From NCBI RefSeq assembly GCF_002964665.1, contig NZ_PQBZ01000006.1:1-44098 (forward strand): a stretch of 44,098 nucleotides of DNA, written 5' to 3'. Of the stretch, positions 7,537 to 15,802 are shown in pieces. The DNA is from Pseudoalteromonas sp. T1lg23B. Its GTDB lineage: Bacteria; Pseudomonadota; Gammaproteobacteria; Enterobacterales; Alteromonadaceae. The notes below the pieces were generated by a model that saw nothing but the letters and a program-made list of their open reading frames with translations, was not told the origin of the DNA and made no database searches. Within the stretch, counting starts at the first letter, position 1, and each line of letters begins with the position of its first letter. Made by a program: the position numbers and the translations under genes.

Positions 7537-9924
7537 TTATTGATTACAAACAGTTACAAAGCCTCTAGCGGGAACGTCCACTGAGTAAAATACATTCATC
7601 ATTCGACTACTTGGGATGGTAATTTTTAAGTTATCATCCACGTATAGTTCATACTTGGCGGTTGCTGGTATGCTGAATGCTTGTGTTGATCTTCCTGAAC
7701 TATCGAGGGTAAAGCTGATTTTTTGGTCATATTCAGCGGTGATAGCACCCATTTCAGGCACTGTTGAGAGCAAGCGGTAGCCCACTTCAACAATGTCAGG
7801 GCCGCTGTACTGAGGACATGTTAATAGCCTTACCTCAATCGGTTGCATATGTGGCACAAACGCATCACCCAAATTGATGACAAATCCATCTTGGGTAACG
7901 CTGGGCGCGGTATAGGTGCCCGAAGCTAAACGCTCATCTTCGGTTTTGATCACCAAAGGTGCACCTTCTTCAACTTCTACTTGCGCGTTTATTGCCCCTT
8001 GTGAATCACTCACATATTGCTGTCCATTGATATTTAATCCCGCATTCGCAACAGGGTGTCGATATGAATTAACAATGGTTCCTCTGACATAGCCGCTCAG
8101 CATATTGACTGGGTCTGATACATCCAAGCGCACCGATTTAGTACTTGAATTACCCGCTGTATCACTGAGGTGTAAGTTAATTGAGTATGTACCTGCCACA
8201 TCCGCAACCAAACTGGTCGAGTCTGTCATGTCCGTAGTTAGTTGTGCGTTTGAATCAACAGGTCTATCTAAAGTCCATTGATAGGACAGTGCTTCACCTT
8301 CTGGGTCGTAACTAGCCGACGCATTGAACAGCACCTGCGCGCCCACTTCAGCTTCTCTAGGTGAGTCATTTGCCAATACAATCACAGGCGGTAAATTGGA
8401 TTTTACTTGTACTGTATGCGTTAACGGATCAGAGTAATATTGACCATCATGGACACGCAGAGAAACAATATAATTGCCAAGTTCTGTGGGGGTAAAAAAG
8501 GCGGTTCCGTCGTCTCTGGTATGCAACGGTACCTCTGCTGCACTTTCGACAAACTGCCATTCATAAGTCAGTACATCGTTATTTGGGTCTGAGCTCTGAC
8601 TTGCATCCAGTTCAACCGTATTACCAATGTAAACCTCAGTCGGGCCAGAAAGGTGCGCTGTCGGCTGCTGATTATCGTCGATGTAATAGGTTTGAGTATT
8701 AGAGGTTACCTCAGTTTGACCATCAGATACGCTTACTGCAACGGCGTATTCACCTGCAACATCTGGGTGTAACTTGGCAATTGCCTCTGTTGGAGACTGC
8801 AATTGGGCCGCACTTTGTTGTGGACGGCTAAGTAGCTGCCATTGATAGGTAAGTGGCTCCCCCTCAGGGTCGAAACAAGATTTACAAACCAGTTCCAGTG
8901 GCGCAATTGGCACGCTAATATCTTCACCAAGTTGTGCAACGGGTGGCAAGTTATCCGTGGTAACTGACAGGGTGTACGAAGCCTGCGCTGAAGCACCTTG
9001 TGAGTCAGTAACACTTACCTTCACCTCATAATCACCTAGAACGGTGGCTGAAAAGCTAGTCTGTGCAGCAAACAGAGTACTTAAATTTGCGTCAGCACCC
9101 GCCGGTTGTGAAACCACTTCCCACATAAATGACAAGTTATCAAATCTGTCTGGATCATAACTTTCACTGGCGTCAAGAACGATCACTTCATTGGGTTTCA
9201 ACTGAGTCTCTAAATCCTTAAGCACGACCACGGGTGTCGAGTTTTCGCCCAATGCATCGCTAGTCACCGTTAATGTATCTGTGGCGATGTCACCTTGATC
9301 ATTTTGAACACTTAATTCAACAATGTATTGTCCAACTTGATCCGCAACAAAGCTCGTTTTTACCTTTTTATCTGTGAATATTTTTGTCAGGCTGTTATCT
9401 GGTTTTTCTATAATGCGCCATTGATAGCCAGTAATAACGCCATTCAGATCTCGACTTTCACTCCCATCAAGTAAAACTATCTGACCTTTCTTCACAGTGA
9501 TATCTGGACCTGCTGATGCGACCAAAGGCATATCACTATTGAGCACAAACTCGAACTTGGAAGGCTGACTATATGTTTTGCCATCGTTGGCTGTTAACGT
9601 GAGTACATATGTATCATCATTATTAAGCTGTAAGGCAATTTCTTCTTTGTCATGCGGCTCAATTGCCACTGGAGTGTGCTCTGCGCCTTTAGTGAGTTTC
9701 CACTCGTAGCTTAATGTATCCCCATCAGGGTCGTAGCTTTTTGAAGCATTAAAATGCACCAACTTGTTCTTAGTAATCTTTGTATCACTTGAGGTGATCA
9801 CCGCGATAGGCGCTTGGTTTTTAGCAGCATTGTTTGTCTCTGCTTGCACCTCTGTACTGCTTGAACCTCCGCAAGCAGAGATCAATATGCACAGTGGGAT
9901 GGGAAAGCTATTTTTCCATATCAT
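7537..9924 (-). CDS. PKD-repeat outer-membrane lipoprotein (gene E)
   Basis: The 795-residue protein starts with a lipoprotein signal; the lipobox I-S-A-C places the lipidated cysteine at 18, and the following GG (no Asp at +2) favours the outer membrane. Six PKD/Ig-like repeats of about 95 residues begin near residues 38, 133, 229, 326, 419 and 511, marked by SYDPDGDTLSYEW and its variants. Repeat 4 is unusual, replacing the consensus Asp-Ala-Ser with CKSC (C347, C350). Residues from about 609 form a carboxypeptidase-regulatory/Cna-B-like strand region (SGYVRGTIVNSYRHPVANA). PKD arrays act as spacers or protein/glycan-binding stalks. It probably anchors or displays the other products at the surface; this is inference. 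Confidence 0.9.
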   Translation of the reverse strand: MIWKNSFPIPLCILISACGGSSSTEVQAETNNAAKNQAPIAVITSSDTKITKNKLVHFNASKSYDPDGDTLSYEWKLTKGAEHTPVAIEPHDKEEIALQLNNDDTYVLTLTANDGKTYSQPSKFEFVLNSDMPLVASAGPDITVKKGQIVLLDGSESRDLNGVITGYQWRIIEKPDNSLTKIFTDKKVKTSFVADQVGQYIVELSVQNDQGDIATDTLTVTSDALGENSTPVVVLKDLETQLKPNEVIVLDASESYDPDRFDNLSFMWEVVSQPAGADANLSTLFAAQTSFSATVLGDYEVKVSVTDSQGASAQASYTLSVTTDNLPPVAQLGEDISVPIAPLELVCKSCFDPEGEPLTYQWQLLSRPQQSAAQLQSPTEAIAKLHPDVAGEYAVAVSVSDGQTEVTSNTQTYYIDDNQQPTAHLSGPTEVYIGNTVELDASQSSDPNNDVLTYEWQFVESAAEVPLHTRDDGTAFFTPTELGNYIVSLRVHDGQYYSDPLTHTVQVKSNLPPVIVLANDSPREAEVGAQVLFNASASYDPEGEALSYQWTLDRPVDSNAQLTTDMTDSTSLVADVAGTYSINLHLSDTAGNSSTKSVRLDVSDPVNMLSGYVRGTIVNSYRHPVANAGLNINGQQYVSDSQGAINAQVEVEEGAPLVIKTEDERLASGTYTAPSVTQDGFVINLGDAFVPHMQPIEVRLLTCPQYSGPDIVEVGYRLLSTVPEMGAITAEYDQKISFTLDSSGRSTQAFSIPATAKYELYVDDNLKITIPSSRMMNVFYSVDVPARGFVTVCNQ

Positions 9925-9950
9925 TTCTGTATTCCTTTTTTAACTTTCAA

Positions 9951-10493
9951 TTAGTTGTATGCTGCTTGCCTGATAGCTTCGGTTAGCGCCATAGCTTGCT
10001 TCCCCAACACTCGAGCATTTTCAGCTATTTGATTTTGTTCATATAAAATATCGTCATCTAAACTCTGAGAGACGGTACCCGATGCAACGAAATCTTTGTT
10101 TCGCTCTTCTACTCGGGTCGCAAGCGCATCCAAACGTTCTTTTTGCACTCGTGTTGCTTCACGATATGCGTTGACTTGATCTTTAAGGTGCGGAAAAGAA
10201 GTGATCACGAACTCATAGTATTCTTCTTCTTTGTCTAACTCTAAATTAGCGGCCTGCTCAATGACGTCTGATACATCAACGTTACGCTTGGCTCTATTGA
10301 TGATCTCTTCCACACTTCTCTTTGCTGTCGCAGTACTTTCTTGCACAGTCTCTGGCTCTTTAAGTTCTTGTTCCATTTCTACCTTTGGCTTTTTAGTCTG
10401 AGGCTGTACTTCATCTTTTGGGGCGTACATACTCCAACCCAAATAACCGATAACAACAGTGCAGATCACTGCAATTACAATCTTTGCCTTCAT
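9951..10493 (-). CDS. Single-pass membrane-anchored helical protein (gene D)
   Basis: This 180-residue protein has one N-terminal transmembrane segment (about residues 4-22) without a clear cleavage site. A Lys/Glu/Pro-rich linker to about residue 55 and a highly charged helical domain follow, with coiled-coil-like heptads near 100-175 (REATRVQKERLDALATRVEE). The topology would put the helical part in the periplasm. It has no cysteines in the mature part and no recognisable family. It sits 65 nt after C and 26 nt before E. It is the only non-secreted product of the operon and could be an inner-membrane tether or adaptor; function unknown. Confidence 0.85.
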   Translation of the reverse strand: MKAKIVIAVICTVVIGYLGWSMYAPKDEVQPQTKKPKVEMEQELKEPETVQESTATAKRSVEEIINRAKRNVDVSDVIEQAANLELDKEEEYYEFVITSFPHLKDQVNAYREATRVQKERLDALATRVEERNKDFVASGTVSQSLDDDILYEQNQIAENARVLGKQAMALTEAIRQAAYN

Positions 10494-10529
10494 AAAAAAA
10501 TCCTAACCTAATATTTGAGAACGATATGA

Positions 10530-10545
10530 AGGGGGCAAGCCCCCT
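10530..10545 (-). repeat. GC-rich hairpin between genes C and D
   Basis: AGGGGGC and GCCCCCT flank AA, giving a very stable short stem 13 nt beyond the gene C stop codon. On the minus strand it is followed by TCATATCG rather than a T run, so it is more likely an mRNA stability or processing element than a full terminator. Confidence 0.65.
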
Positions 10546-10558
10546 CCAAAATCATGGC

Positions 10559-12508
10559 TTAGTTACATTGACTTGAGTCAACACATACTTTGGCTTTGAT
10601 AGAAGCGCTACCTTGATATACGTTGAATGAGTCTTTCTCGTATCGTTTCCAGATTTTTCCGTACTCATTTGAAACGTATGAAGTTGTACCTTGCGCTTTA
10701 GAACCACCGATCTTATCTAGGGCGCGAAGAACAATATTAGCGAATTGACAGTACATGTTCGCAGGACATACTTTCATCAAGCCGTCACCGATTGTTGCAC
10801 CTACGTCGCTTTGACCTGGGTCTGTTACTTCAGGGTCTTTAACAATCAGATCGTAAGACTCAGCATAAACCGCTAAGAACATTTGCCACATATCGTTGTA
10901 CATTTGTGTTTCAAACTTCTCAGCCAGTCTTCTCGCTTCTTCTGGATCACTTGATTCAGGAACTAGGCTTAACTTACATTCCATTCCCAGCTCATCGCGT
11001 GCTGTAGTACGGATATCATCCCAGCTCTTAGTTTTAGTTTTGAACCAGCTCCAGCTCTTAGACTTACCCGCATTTCTCCAGTAAGTATTCATGCGATCAA
11101 CGTCGATTGAACACTCACCTTTAAGCTTGCCAGGATATGCATAATAGCTGTATGAAAGTGCAATATTTGTCGAGAATACAGGGCTGTTCAATACAGGTTT
11201 GTATTCGTCACGAGTCACTTTCCAAGAAGCCGTTGTACCTTCGTGAGTAGCGGTGTAGTTACGAACCACGTTCGCTTCATAGTCACCACAACGCGCATCT
11301 TTTGTAACGTGGAAATCAACACCACCAGAACCTAAAGAGTCCCATGTTGTCGCGTCAAAATGGATTTGATCACCCACTGTTTCACGTTCAAATGGCATGG
11401 TTCTATCACCAATGTTGCCGAAGTTGATGATAGTGTTCGCAGGATAAGTCCAAACATTTTTGCGGAAGATTGGTTGATTATCGTCAGTCGTGATATTTGG
11501 ATTGTCTCTGGTTACACCTGAGTTCAAACGAATATCAAAGACGTTAAGCTGCTGGACTGAATAATCGGTTTTACCTGCACTGGCAAGCGCATTAGACAAG
11601 ATAGCTGCTTCATCGCCCCACAGGTTGTATCCTGCAGAAGCAATACCAGCAATTAGGCTACCAGCCTCTTTAACCGACTTATACTCAACTTCATAAGCAT
11701 TGTTTACGATCAACAGTTGAGACTGGTAAACGCGCATCAAGAAATCTAGTTGATTGTCAAGACGGGTTAACTTGTCCTCAAATGCATCGTACTCACCTCT
11801 AGTAGCGTAGTACTCGTCACGAATTGCTGCTTTACGAGCCTCAACTTCAGTGACTTCCGCTCTTGCTGCTTCTATCAGTGGCGTATATCTATTCGCTACA
11901 CCCATGATACACTCGTACATTTTCGAGAAGTCGCCGCCAGAGTTCACGATACATTGGTTGTTCGCTGCAGATTGTTCATCTTTAAGCGCATCCAATTTTT
12001 GACGAGCAACTTCTAAATCTAGAACAATACCCGTCCACATGCTATCTAGCGTATTAAACCTTTCGATCAGCCCGTTGTTTGCTCGCGCAAGATCATTGAT
12101 CTCTTCATACTTAGTGATAATGTCGTTTGTCGCCTTAGTATTACGCGCAGGAATGCCAACAGTTAGCTGAAAGTAGTTACTAACATAATCGTTGTTGTCA
12201 ATCGCTTCTTGAATCTGCTGTGGTGTGCCAGGGATTCGGTAAGCTTGCTCTTTCATCGCAACGTATGAAGAACAGCTTGGACCACCGCCTGTGTCAAAAT
12301 AAGTGCCCACGATGTCCTTGTCATTAGCAGGGAACACGTGGAGCGTTTTTGGGTTTTCATGGTCCTGTACTACATTGCCAATCCCAGCTGGTGTTGTAAT
12401 ACCCAACTTACTCAGTGGGTTGCCTGATGTAGTATCAGGTAAAGCGTATGCAGTGGCACTGTGTACCAAAGCGGCAGCAACAGAAGTTGCTATGAGTTTT
12501 CCGTACAT
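10559..12508 (-). CDS. Large exported protein with helical region (gene C)
   Basis: The 649-residue product has a signal peptide ending SATAYA-LP (residue 22). After a short N-terminal segment with GGGPSCSSY, residues of about 125-275 are strongly helical and heptad-like (VARQKLDALKDEQ, LIEAARAEVTEVEARKA, EDKLTRLDNQLDFLMR). Around 330-470 there are beta-rich sequences with aromatic strands (SYSYYAYPGKLKGEC), then a WSWFKTKTKSWDD patch and a C-terminal helical part ending with CVDSSQCN. Cysteines are mostly even in number and scattered, suggesting disulfides. No enzyme motif is recognised. It follows AAAGGAAAT and lies downstream of a hairpin after gene B. Function unknown; it could be the structural core of the complex. 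Confidence 0.88.
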   Translation of the reverse strand: MYGKLIATSVAAALVHSATAYALPDTTSGNPLSKLGITTPAGIGNVVQDHENPKTLHVFPANDKDIVGTYFDTGGGPSCSSYVAMKEQAYRIPGTPQQIQEAIDNNDYVSNYFQLTVGIPARNTKATNDIITKYEEINDLARANNGLIERFNTLDSMWTGIVLDLEVARQKLDALKDEQSAANNQCIVNSGGDFSKMYECIMGVANRYTPLIEAARAEVTEVEARKAAIRDEYYATRGEYDAFEDKLTRLDNQLDFLMRVYQSQLLIVNNAYEVEYKSVKEAGSLIAGIASAGYNLWGDEAAILSNALASAGKTDYSVQQLNVFDIRLNSGVTRDNPNITTDDNQPIFRKNVWTYPANTIINFGNIGDRTMPFERETVGDQIHFDATTWDSLGSGGVDFHVTKDARCGDYEANVVRNYTATHEGTTASWKVTRDEYKPVLNSPVFSTNIALSYSYYAYPGKLKGECSIDVDRMNTYWRNAGKSKSWSWFKTKTKSWDDIRTTARDELGMECKLSLVPESSDPEEARRLAEKFETQMYNDMWQMFLAVYAESYDLIVKDPEVTDPGQSDVGATIGDGLMKVCPANMYCQFANIVLRALDKIGGSKAQGTTSYVSNEYGKIWKRYEKDSFNVYQGSASIKAKVCVDSSQCN

Positions 12509-12558
12509 AGTTATATTTCCTTTACGGTGTTAATAGATCCTTTACGGGTCAGATTTAC

Positions 12559-12580
12559 AGCTATAAAAGCCTTTATAGCT
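12559..12580 (-). repeat. Hairpin overlapping the gene B stop codon
   Basis: AGCTATAAA (12559-12567) and TTTATAGCT (12572-12580) form a perfect 9-bp stem with a 4-nt loop. The TAA of gene B (12573-12575) lies inside one arm, so translating ribosomes would unfold it. The same 64-nt gap contains TCCTTTACGG twice as a direct repeat, the second copy being part of the gene C ribosome-binding region. Confidence 0.65.
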
Positions 12581-13490
12581 TTGTTCTTAACTTACTAACT
12601 GCATTTTGTAGAATCGTACGATCCCTACCTACGTATTTATTCGCAAGCCATGCAGTCTGTGAGTTTAAGAAGTTGTACAACTGAGAAATATTGCTTTCAT
12701 TTACATAAAGAGCAGCAGACAGTGAGCTTCTTAAGTTAGCAAGTTGCGCCGTACACAAGCTTGAATAGCTGCCTGTGCCACAGTTACTTTCTAAATAAGT
12801 TTTGGTGCTGCTTAGATCACTCAGTACATCTTGTAGCTCCGCTGCCAAGATCTCGTCTTCAACATCAAATTGCATGAATTCTAAAGAAGCAATCGTGTTG
12901 TTGATGGCTGTAAGCAGGTTGGTATGGCCTGTTGATGGCACAGCCTGTGCAAACATGCCCTCTAAATGCACGTTGAAAGACACTAAGTGCGTAGCGACTT
13001 GGTTAAAGTAGCGCGGCTCTGGATATGTAACCAGTTGTTGTACTTCTAATTTACAACCCGGCTTCATCGCCTGAAAACCAGTCGCTCCTGATAGCTCTGA
13101 AAAGTTTAATACCGAAGCGTTGTTGCCATGAGTTAGCTCAACCGAACTTGGCTCATATGAACGAGACCCAGCGATACGGTTTGATACAGAAGAACCATCT
13201 GCATTTGACAGTGTGAAGCGTATCGATAGCGGGCGAATTGATTCACATGCAAACGTGTAGTTAAGCATAGTTTTAAACAGACCATTGTTAATCAGACTGC
13301 CACTTGCATATGCATTATTTTTCTCAGCGTACACGTTCATGCCAGAGAACTGGCAAGGTGGAACAAAACGCTCACCTTGTGACGTCATACGCGATTGACA
13401 TTGTTCTTCGGCATCAAAAACCGTGACCGGGAAGGCGTAAGCCGACGCCGCACTTGTCAAAGACAAGGTCGCTATTATTAAAGCTTTCAT
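12573..13490 (-). CDS. Exported two-part protein (gene B)
   Basis: The product has 305 residues with a signal peptide ending SAYA-FP (residue 19). Residues of about 20-180 look beta-rich and contain cysteines near EEQC, PPC, FACES and PGCKLEV. The C-terminal 120 residues (LLTAINNTIASLEF onward) are helical, with a second Cys pair (SNCGTGSYSSLC). The layout of strands ending at a Cys is reminiscent of the small array proteins, but no shared motif is clear. It lies 22 nt after A and 64 nt before C. Function unknown; no catalytic residues are recognised. Confidence 0.87.
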   Translation of the reverse strand: MKALIIATLSLTSAASAYAFPVTVFDAEEQCQSRMTSQGERFVPPCQFSGMNVYAEKNNAYASGSLINNGLFKTMLNYTFACESIRPLSIRFTLSNADGSSVSNRIAGSRSYEPSSVELTHGNNASVLNFSELSGATGFQAMKPGCKLEVQQLVTYPEPRYFNQVATHLVSFNVHLEGMFAQAVPSTGHTNLLTAINNTIASLEFMQFDVEDEILAAELQDVLSDLSSTKTYLESNCGTGSYSSLCTAQLANLRSSLSAALYVNESNISQLYNFLNSQTAWLANKYVGRDRTILQNAVSKLRTKL

Positions 13491-13512
13491 TATGTATATC
13501 CTTTGATAGAAC

Positions 13513-15336
13513 TTATATTTGCTCGAGGGTTGCAGTTAAAACCTGACGGCTTACGATTCCTTGCCCATCAGTTATTTTAACTACCATGTTGATTTGCTGA
13601 TTATTCTCAGAACATCCATGAAATGCCGACTGTCTGACTTTTAACTGCAAATTATTCAACGGGGAGTTAATCCCCACTGCATTAGGCAGTAGCGAATTTG
13701 TCGACGTACTGAGCCCATCAATTGAAGGGAACAGTTCGGACATATTGACAGACATTCTTGGTATCCAGAACATTCCGTTATAATCAAAATATTCCACCTC
13801 AATTAGCAACTCATCACTGTTCATTTCTGGTAAGTCAAACAACTGCCAATTGATGGTAAGAATGCGGTCTTCGTCAAACTGTCTAACATTCGCAATCGTC
13901 TGACTTCTCATTGCTAACGCTTCAAGTTTTAAGATGATTTCCTCTATCTGCAGCATGAGTTCCTCTGAATAGTCGAGGTTAAGCATAATATCGAGGAGTC
14001 TGTTAGCTTCATTTGCTAACTCAAAACTTTCGGTTTGTATTTGAGTCATCTCGGGGCTAATCTTGTTGAACTCTTTACAGAGCAGGATAGGTTTACCTGC
14101 TAGTGTTTCTAGCGTCACAAGCCCTTGATTATTTTGTACATCAGCTATTTGCGATAGGCTTGCAAGCGTTTGCTGTCCTGATGAGTTCCTACCAAGATAG
14201 GCAACATTAATTGCCGTAGCCAAGCGCTCAAGATTGACGTCGGTGCGTTCAGCGCGGTAGTCTGATAATTTATTGCTAACAAAACCCGCTAAATCTGGGA
14301 ATCTAAGCTGTTGTGGCGGTACTAACTGATAGTCCCCATCATACACATAGCTCAGTGCTGATGCCTCATTCGCCAGCGCGACCAATGATTGCTCAAAATA
14401 AGACAGGCGATGATCGAAGTTCGGATAAAAAGGCGTGCCCTGAGGTGCAACAATTTCGTTGAAACATACACCCTGATCGCATCGAGCAACCGCAATATTC
14501 AAATGTTTATCAAGCACCGTAGACTTATTGATCATGATGTCTTGTAAGTCAGTTGGTAAGTTCTGAATAAGTGACACATAGGTCGTCATGCGACGATTTA
14601 AATGCCTAACCCGACTGTTGGCTATGGTTTCTAAGCTGTATCTTTTTAACAGCTCCCACATACGCACCTGTCCAGACAAGTTGTCACTCAATTCATCTTT
14701 CAAGCTTTGTTTTTCGGTGGCATTGAAGTATGAAAATCTGTCTATATCAGACATCATTTGTGCAAATGTCTCATTGAGCCTTTCTTCGAGTTCAACACCT
14801 AATGAATAGCGTCGATAAACGGCGGCATATCTAAGCGCCGTCGCCTCTCTGTCAAGACGGCCTAAAAGATCGAGTCTGAAGTTTTGCTTACGAAGTTCAT
14901 CACTTGCTGGCGTAAAGCCAAAATTCCCAGGCGTGTTGATATAATCTTGATACAACTCGTAATGTAACGAGGCCTGAAATACATTCAACTCAGTGTGTAA
15001 CGGGGTATAGGACAGTAAATCACTGACATGAAACCACGTCTGTCCACCTTCTTGCTGATAACCCTGAGCTGTTGAGCGCATATCAGCGACCACATCACAT
15101 GGCAAAGAAAGTTCTTTAAAACAAGCGGGTTGCGTAGCAGGAGTTGCTGCTGCGCATACATCACTACAACTGCTCTGGTCGTATTCAGAATAACAGACCT
15201 GCGGTTGAAAGTGTCTGACCTGAAACTTTGCAGGACAGTTTCCAGCCGAGGCCAATGCTGAGTGTGCGCTAAAGGTGTTTACCAGTAAAAAAGCCACACT
15301 AAACCCAGCACGCTTATATGAAATAGCATGAATCAT
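13513..15336 (-). CDS. Large Cys-rich exported protein, first gene of operon (gene A)
   Basis: The first gene encodes 607 residues. A long signal peptide (about 30 residues, ending near SALASA-GN) is followed by a compact Cys-rich head with six cysteines at 34, 48, 57, 61, 72 and 80. A long, mostly helical region (about 110-480, for example EELMLQIEEIILKLEALAMRS) and a C-terminal beta-rich domain (from about 490, LTINWQLFDLPEMN) follow. This general layout resembles genes B and C, helices next to strands, but no sequence homology is evident to me. AAGGAA precedes the ATG. A promoter candidate lies about 75 nt upstream. Function unknown; exported to the periplasm or beyond. Confidence 0.87.
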   Translation of the reverse strand: MIHAISYKRAGFSVAFLLVNTFSAHSALASAGNCPAKFQVRHFQPQVCYSEYDQSSCSDVCAAATPATQPACFKELSLPCDVVADMRSTAQGYQQEGGQTWFHVSDLLSYTPLHTELNVFQASLHYELYQDYINTPGNFGFTPASDELRKQNFRLDLLGRLDREATALRYAAVYRRYSLGVELEERLNETFAQMMSDIDRFSYFNATEKQSLKDELSDNLSGQVRMWELLKRYSLETIANSRVRHLNRRMTTYVSLIQNLPTDLQDIMINKSTVLDKHLNIAVARCDQGVCFNEIVAPQGTPFYPNFDHRLSYFEQSLVALANEASALSYVYDGDYQLVPPQQLRFPDLAGFVSNKLSDYRAERTDVNLERLATAINVAYLGRNSSGQQTLASLSQIADVQNNQGLVTLETLAGKPILLCKEFNKISPEMTQIQTESFELANEANRLLDIMLNLDYSEELMLQIEEIILKLEALAMRSQTIANVRQFDEDRILTINWQLFDLPEMNSDELLIEVEYFDYNGMFWIPRMSVNMSELFPSIDGLSTSTNSLLPNAVGINSPLNNLQLKVRQSAFHGCSENNQQINMVVKITDGQGIVSRQVLTATLEQI

Positions 15337-15360
15337 TAAAAATTCCTTTTAACGTTTTTG

Positions 15361-15390
15361 CCTGCTTGTACTTCCAAATTCTCAAGCAGG
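15361..15390 (-). promoter_or_regulatory. 5'-leader hairpin of the exported-protein operon
   Basis: CCTGCTTG (15361-15368) and CAAGCAGG (15383-15390) form an 8-bp stem with a 14-nt loop in the predicted leader, between the promoter candidate and the ribosome-binding site of gene A. It could stabilise the mRNA 5' end or bind a regulator. No T run follows. Confidence 0.5.
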
Positions 15391-15409
15391 TTGTATAAAT
15401 TTCGTACCC

Positions 15410-15438
15410 ATATTAGAGCTTAGTGTTAACAAGATCAA
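15410..15438 (-). promoter_or_regulatory. Candidate promoter of the exported-protein operon
   Basis: On the minus strand TTGATC (15433-15438) is followed by a 17-nt spacer and TAATAT (15410-15415). Both hexamers match the sigma-70 consensus at 4 of 6 positions. AT-rich sequence, including an A/T run at 15443-15457, lies just upstream. This is the best candidate between the rpoC terminator and gene A, and predicts a leader of about 65 nt. Confidence 0.5.
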
Positions 15439-15750
15439 TGAGTTTTTAAAAAAAATAGGGACAATTTAACAAAACATTAAATAAGCTTGTTAATCATAAA
15501 GTTGCGTATAAAAATATACATTTTCTCACCGCAAGTCCGCGTATTTCGTAGGGTAAGAAATTTAAGTTTGCAAAAAAACTTTGCAGATTATGATTGGTTT
15601 TAGATCTAACTTAGAGGTGATTTGTTGTTTATTTGAGCATTTTGACGCCGAGCTTGTTTCATAAAAAGTAAATACTCTAAGAATCATCACTGCCTTTGCT
15701 TGAAAAGACTGAACAATGAACTCCAGCGCGCCATACAAAATTTGCATACA

Positions 15751-15779
15751 AAAAAGCCGCCTATTTTAGGCGGCTTTTT
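15751..15779 (-). terminator. rpoC terminator (works in both directions)
   Basis: A perfect 13-bp stem AAAAAGCCGCCTA / TAGGCGGCTTTTT with a 3-nt loop starts 23 nt past the rpoC stop codon. A run of six Ts follows the stem on the minus strand. This is a textbook intrinsic terminator and separates the rpoBC operon from the accessory operon. Confidence 0.92.
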
Positions 15780-15802
15780 CAATCATACTACGAGGTGGAG
15801 TC

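Noticed and set aside
3550..15336. Chaperone-usher, type IV or curli system
   Set aside because: There is no usher, PapD-like chaperone, prepilin peptidase motif, secretion ATPase or CsgG-like pore in the operon.
15562..15747. 61-codon minus-strand frame between rpoC and gene A
   Set aside because: It starts directly behind the rpoC terminator, has no ribosome-binding site, and its sequence shows no domain or signal peptide.
15361..15750. Mobile-element end or attachment site at the rpoC side of the accessory operon
   Set aside because: I found no direct repeat shared with the rpsL side, no integrase and no transposase; the inverted repeats present look like RNA hairpins.
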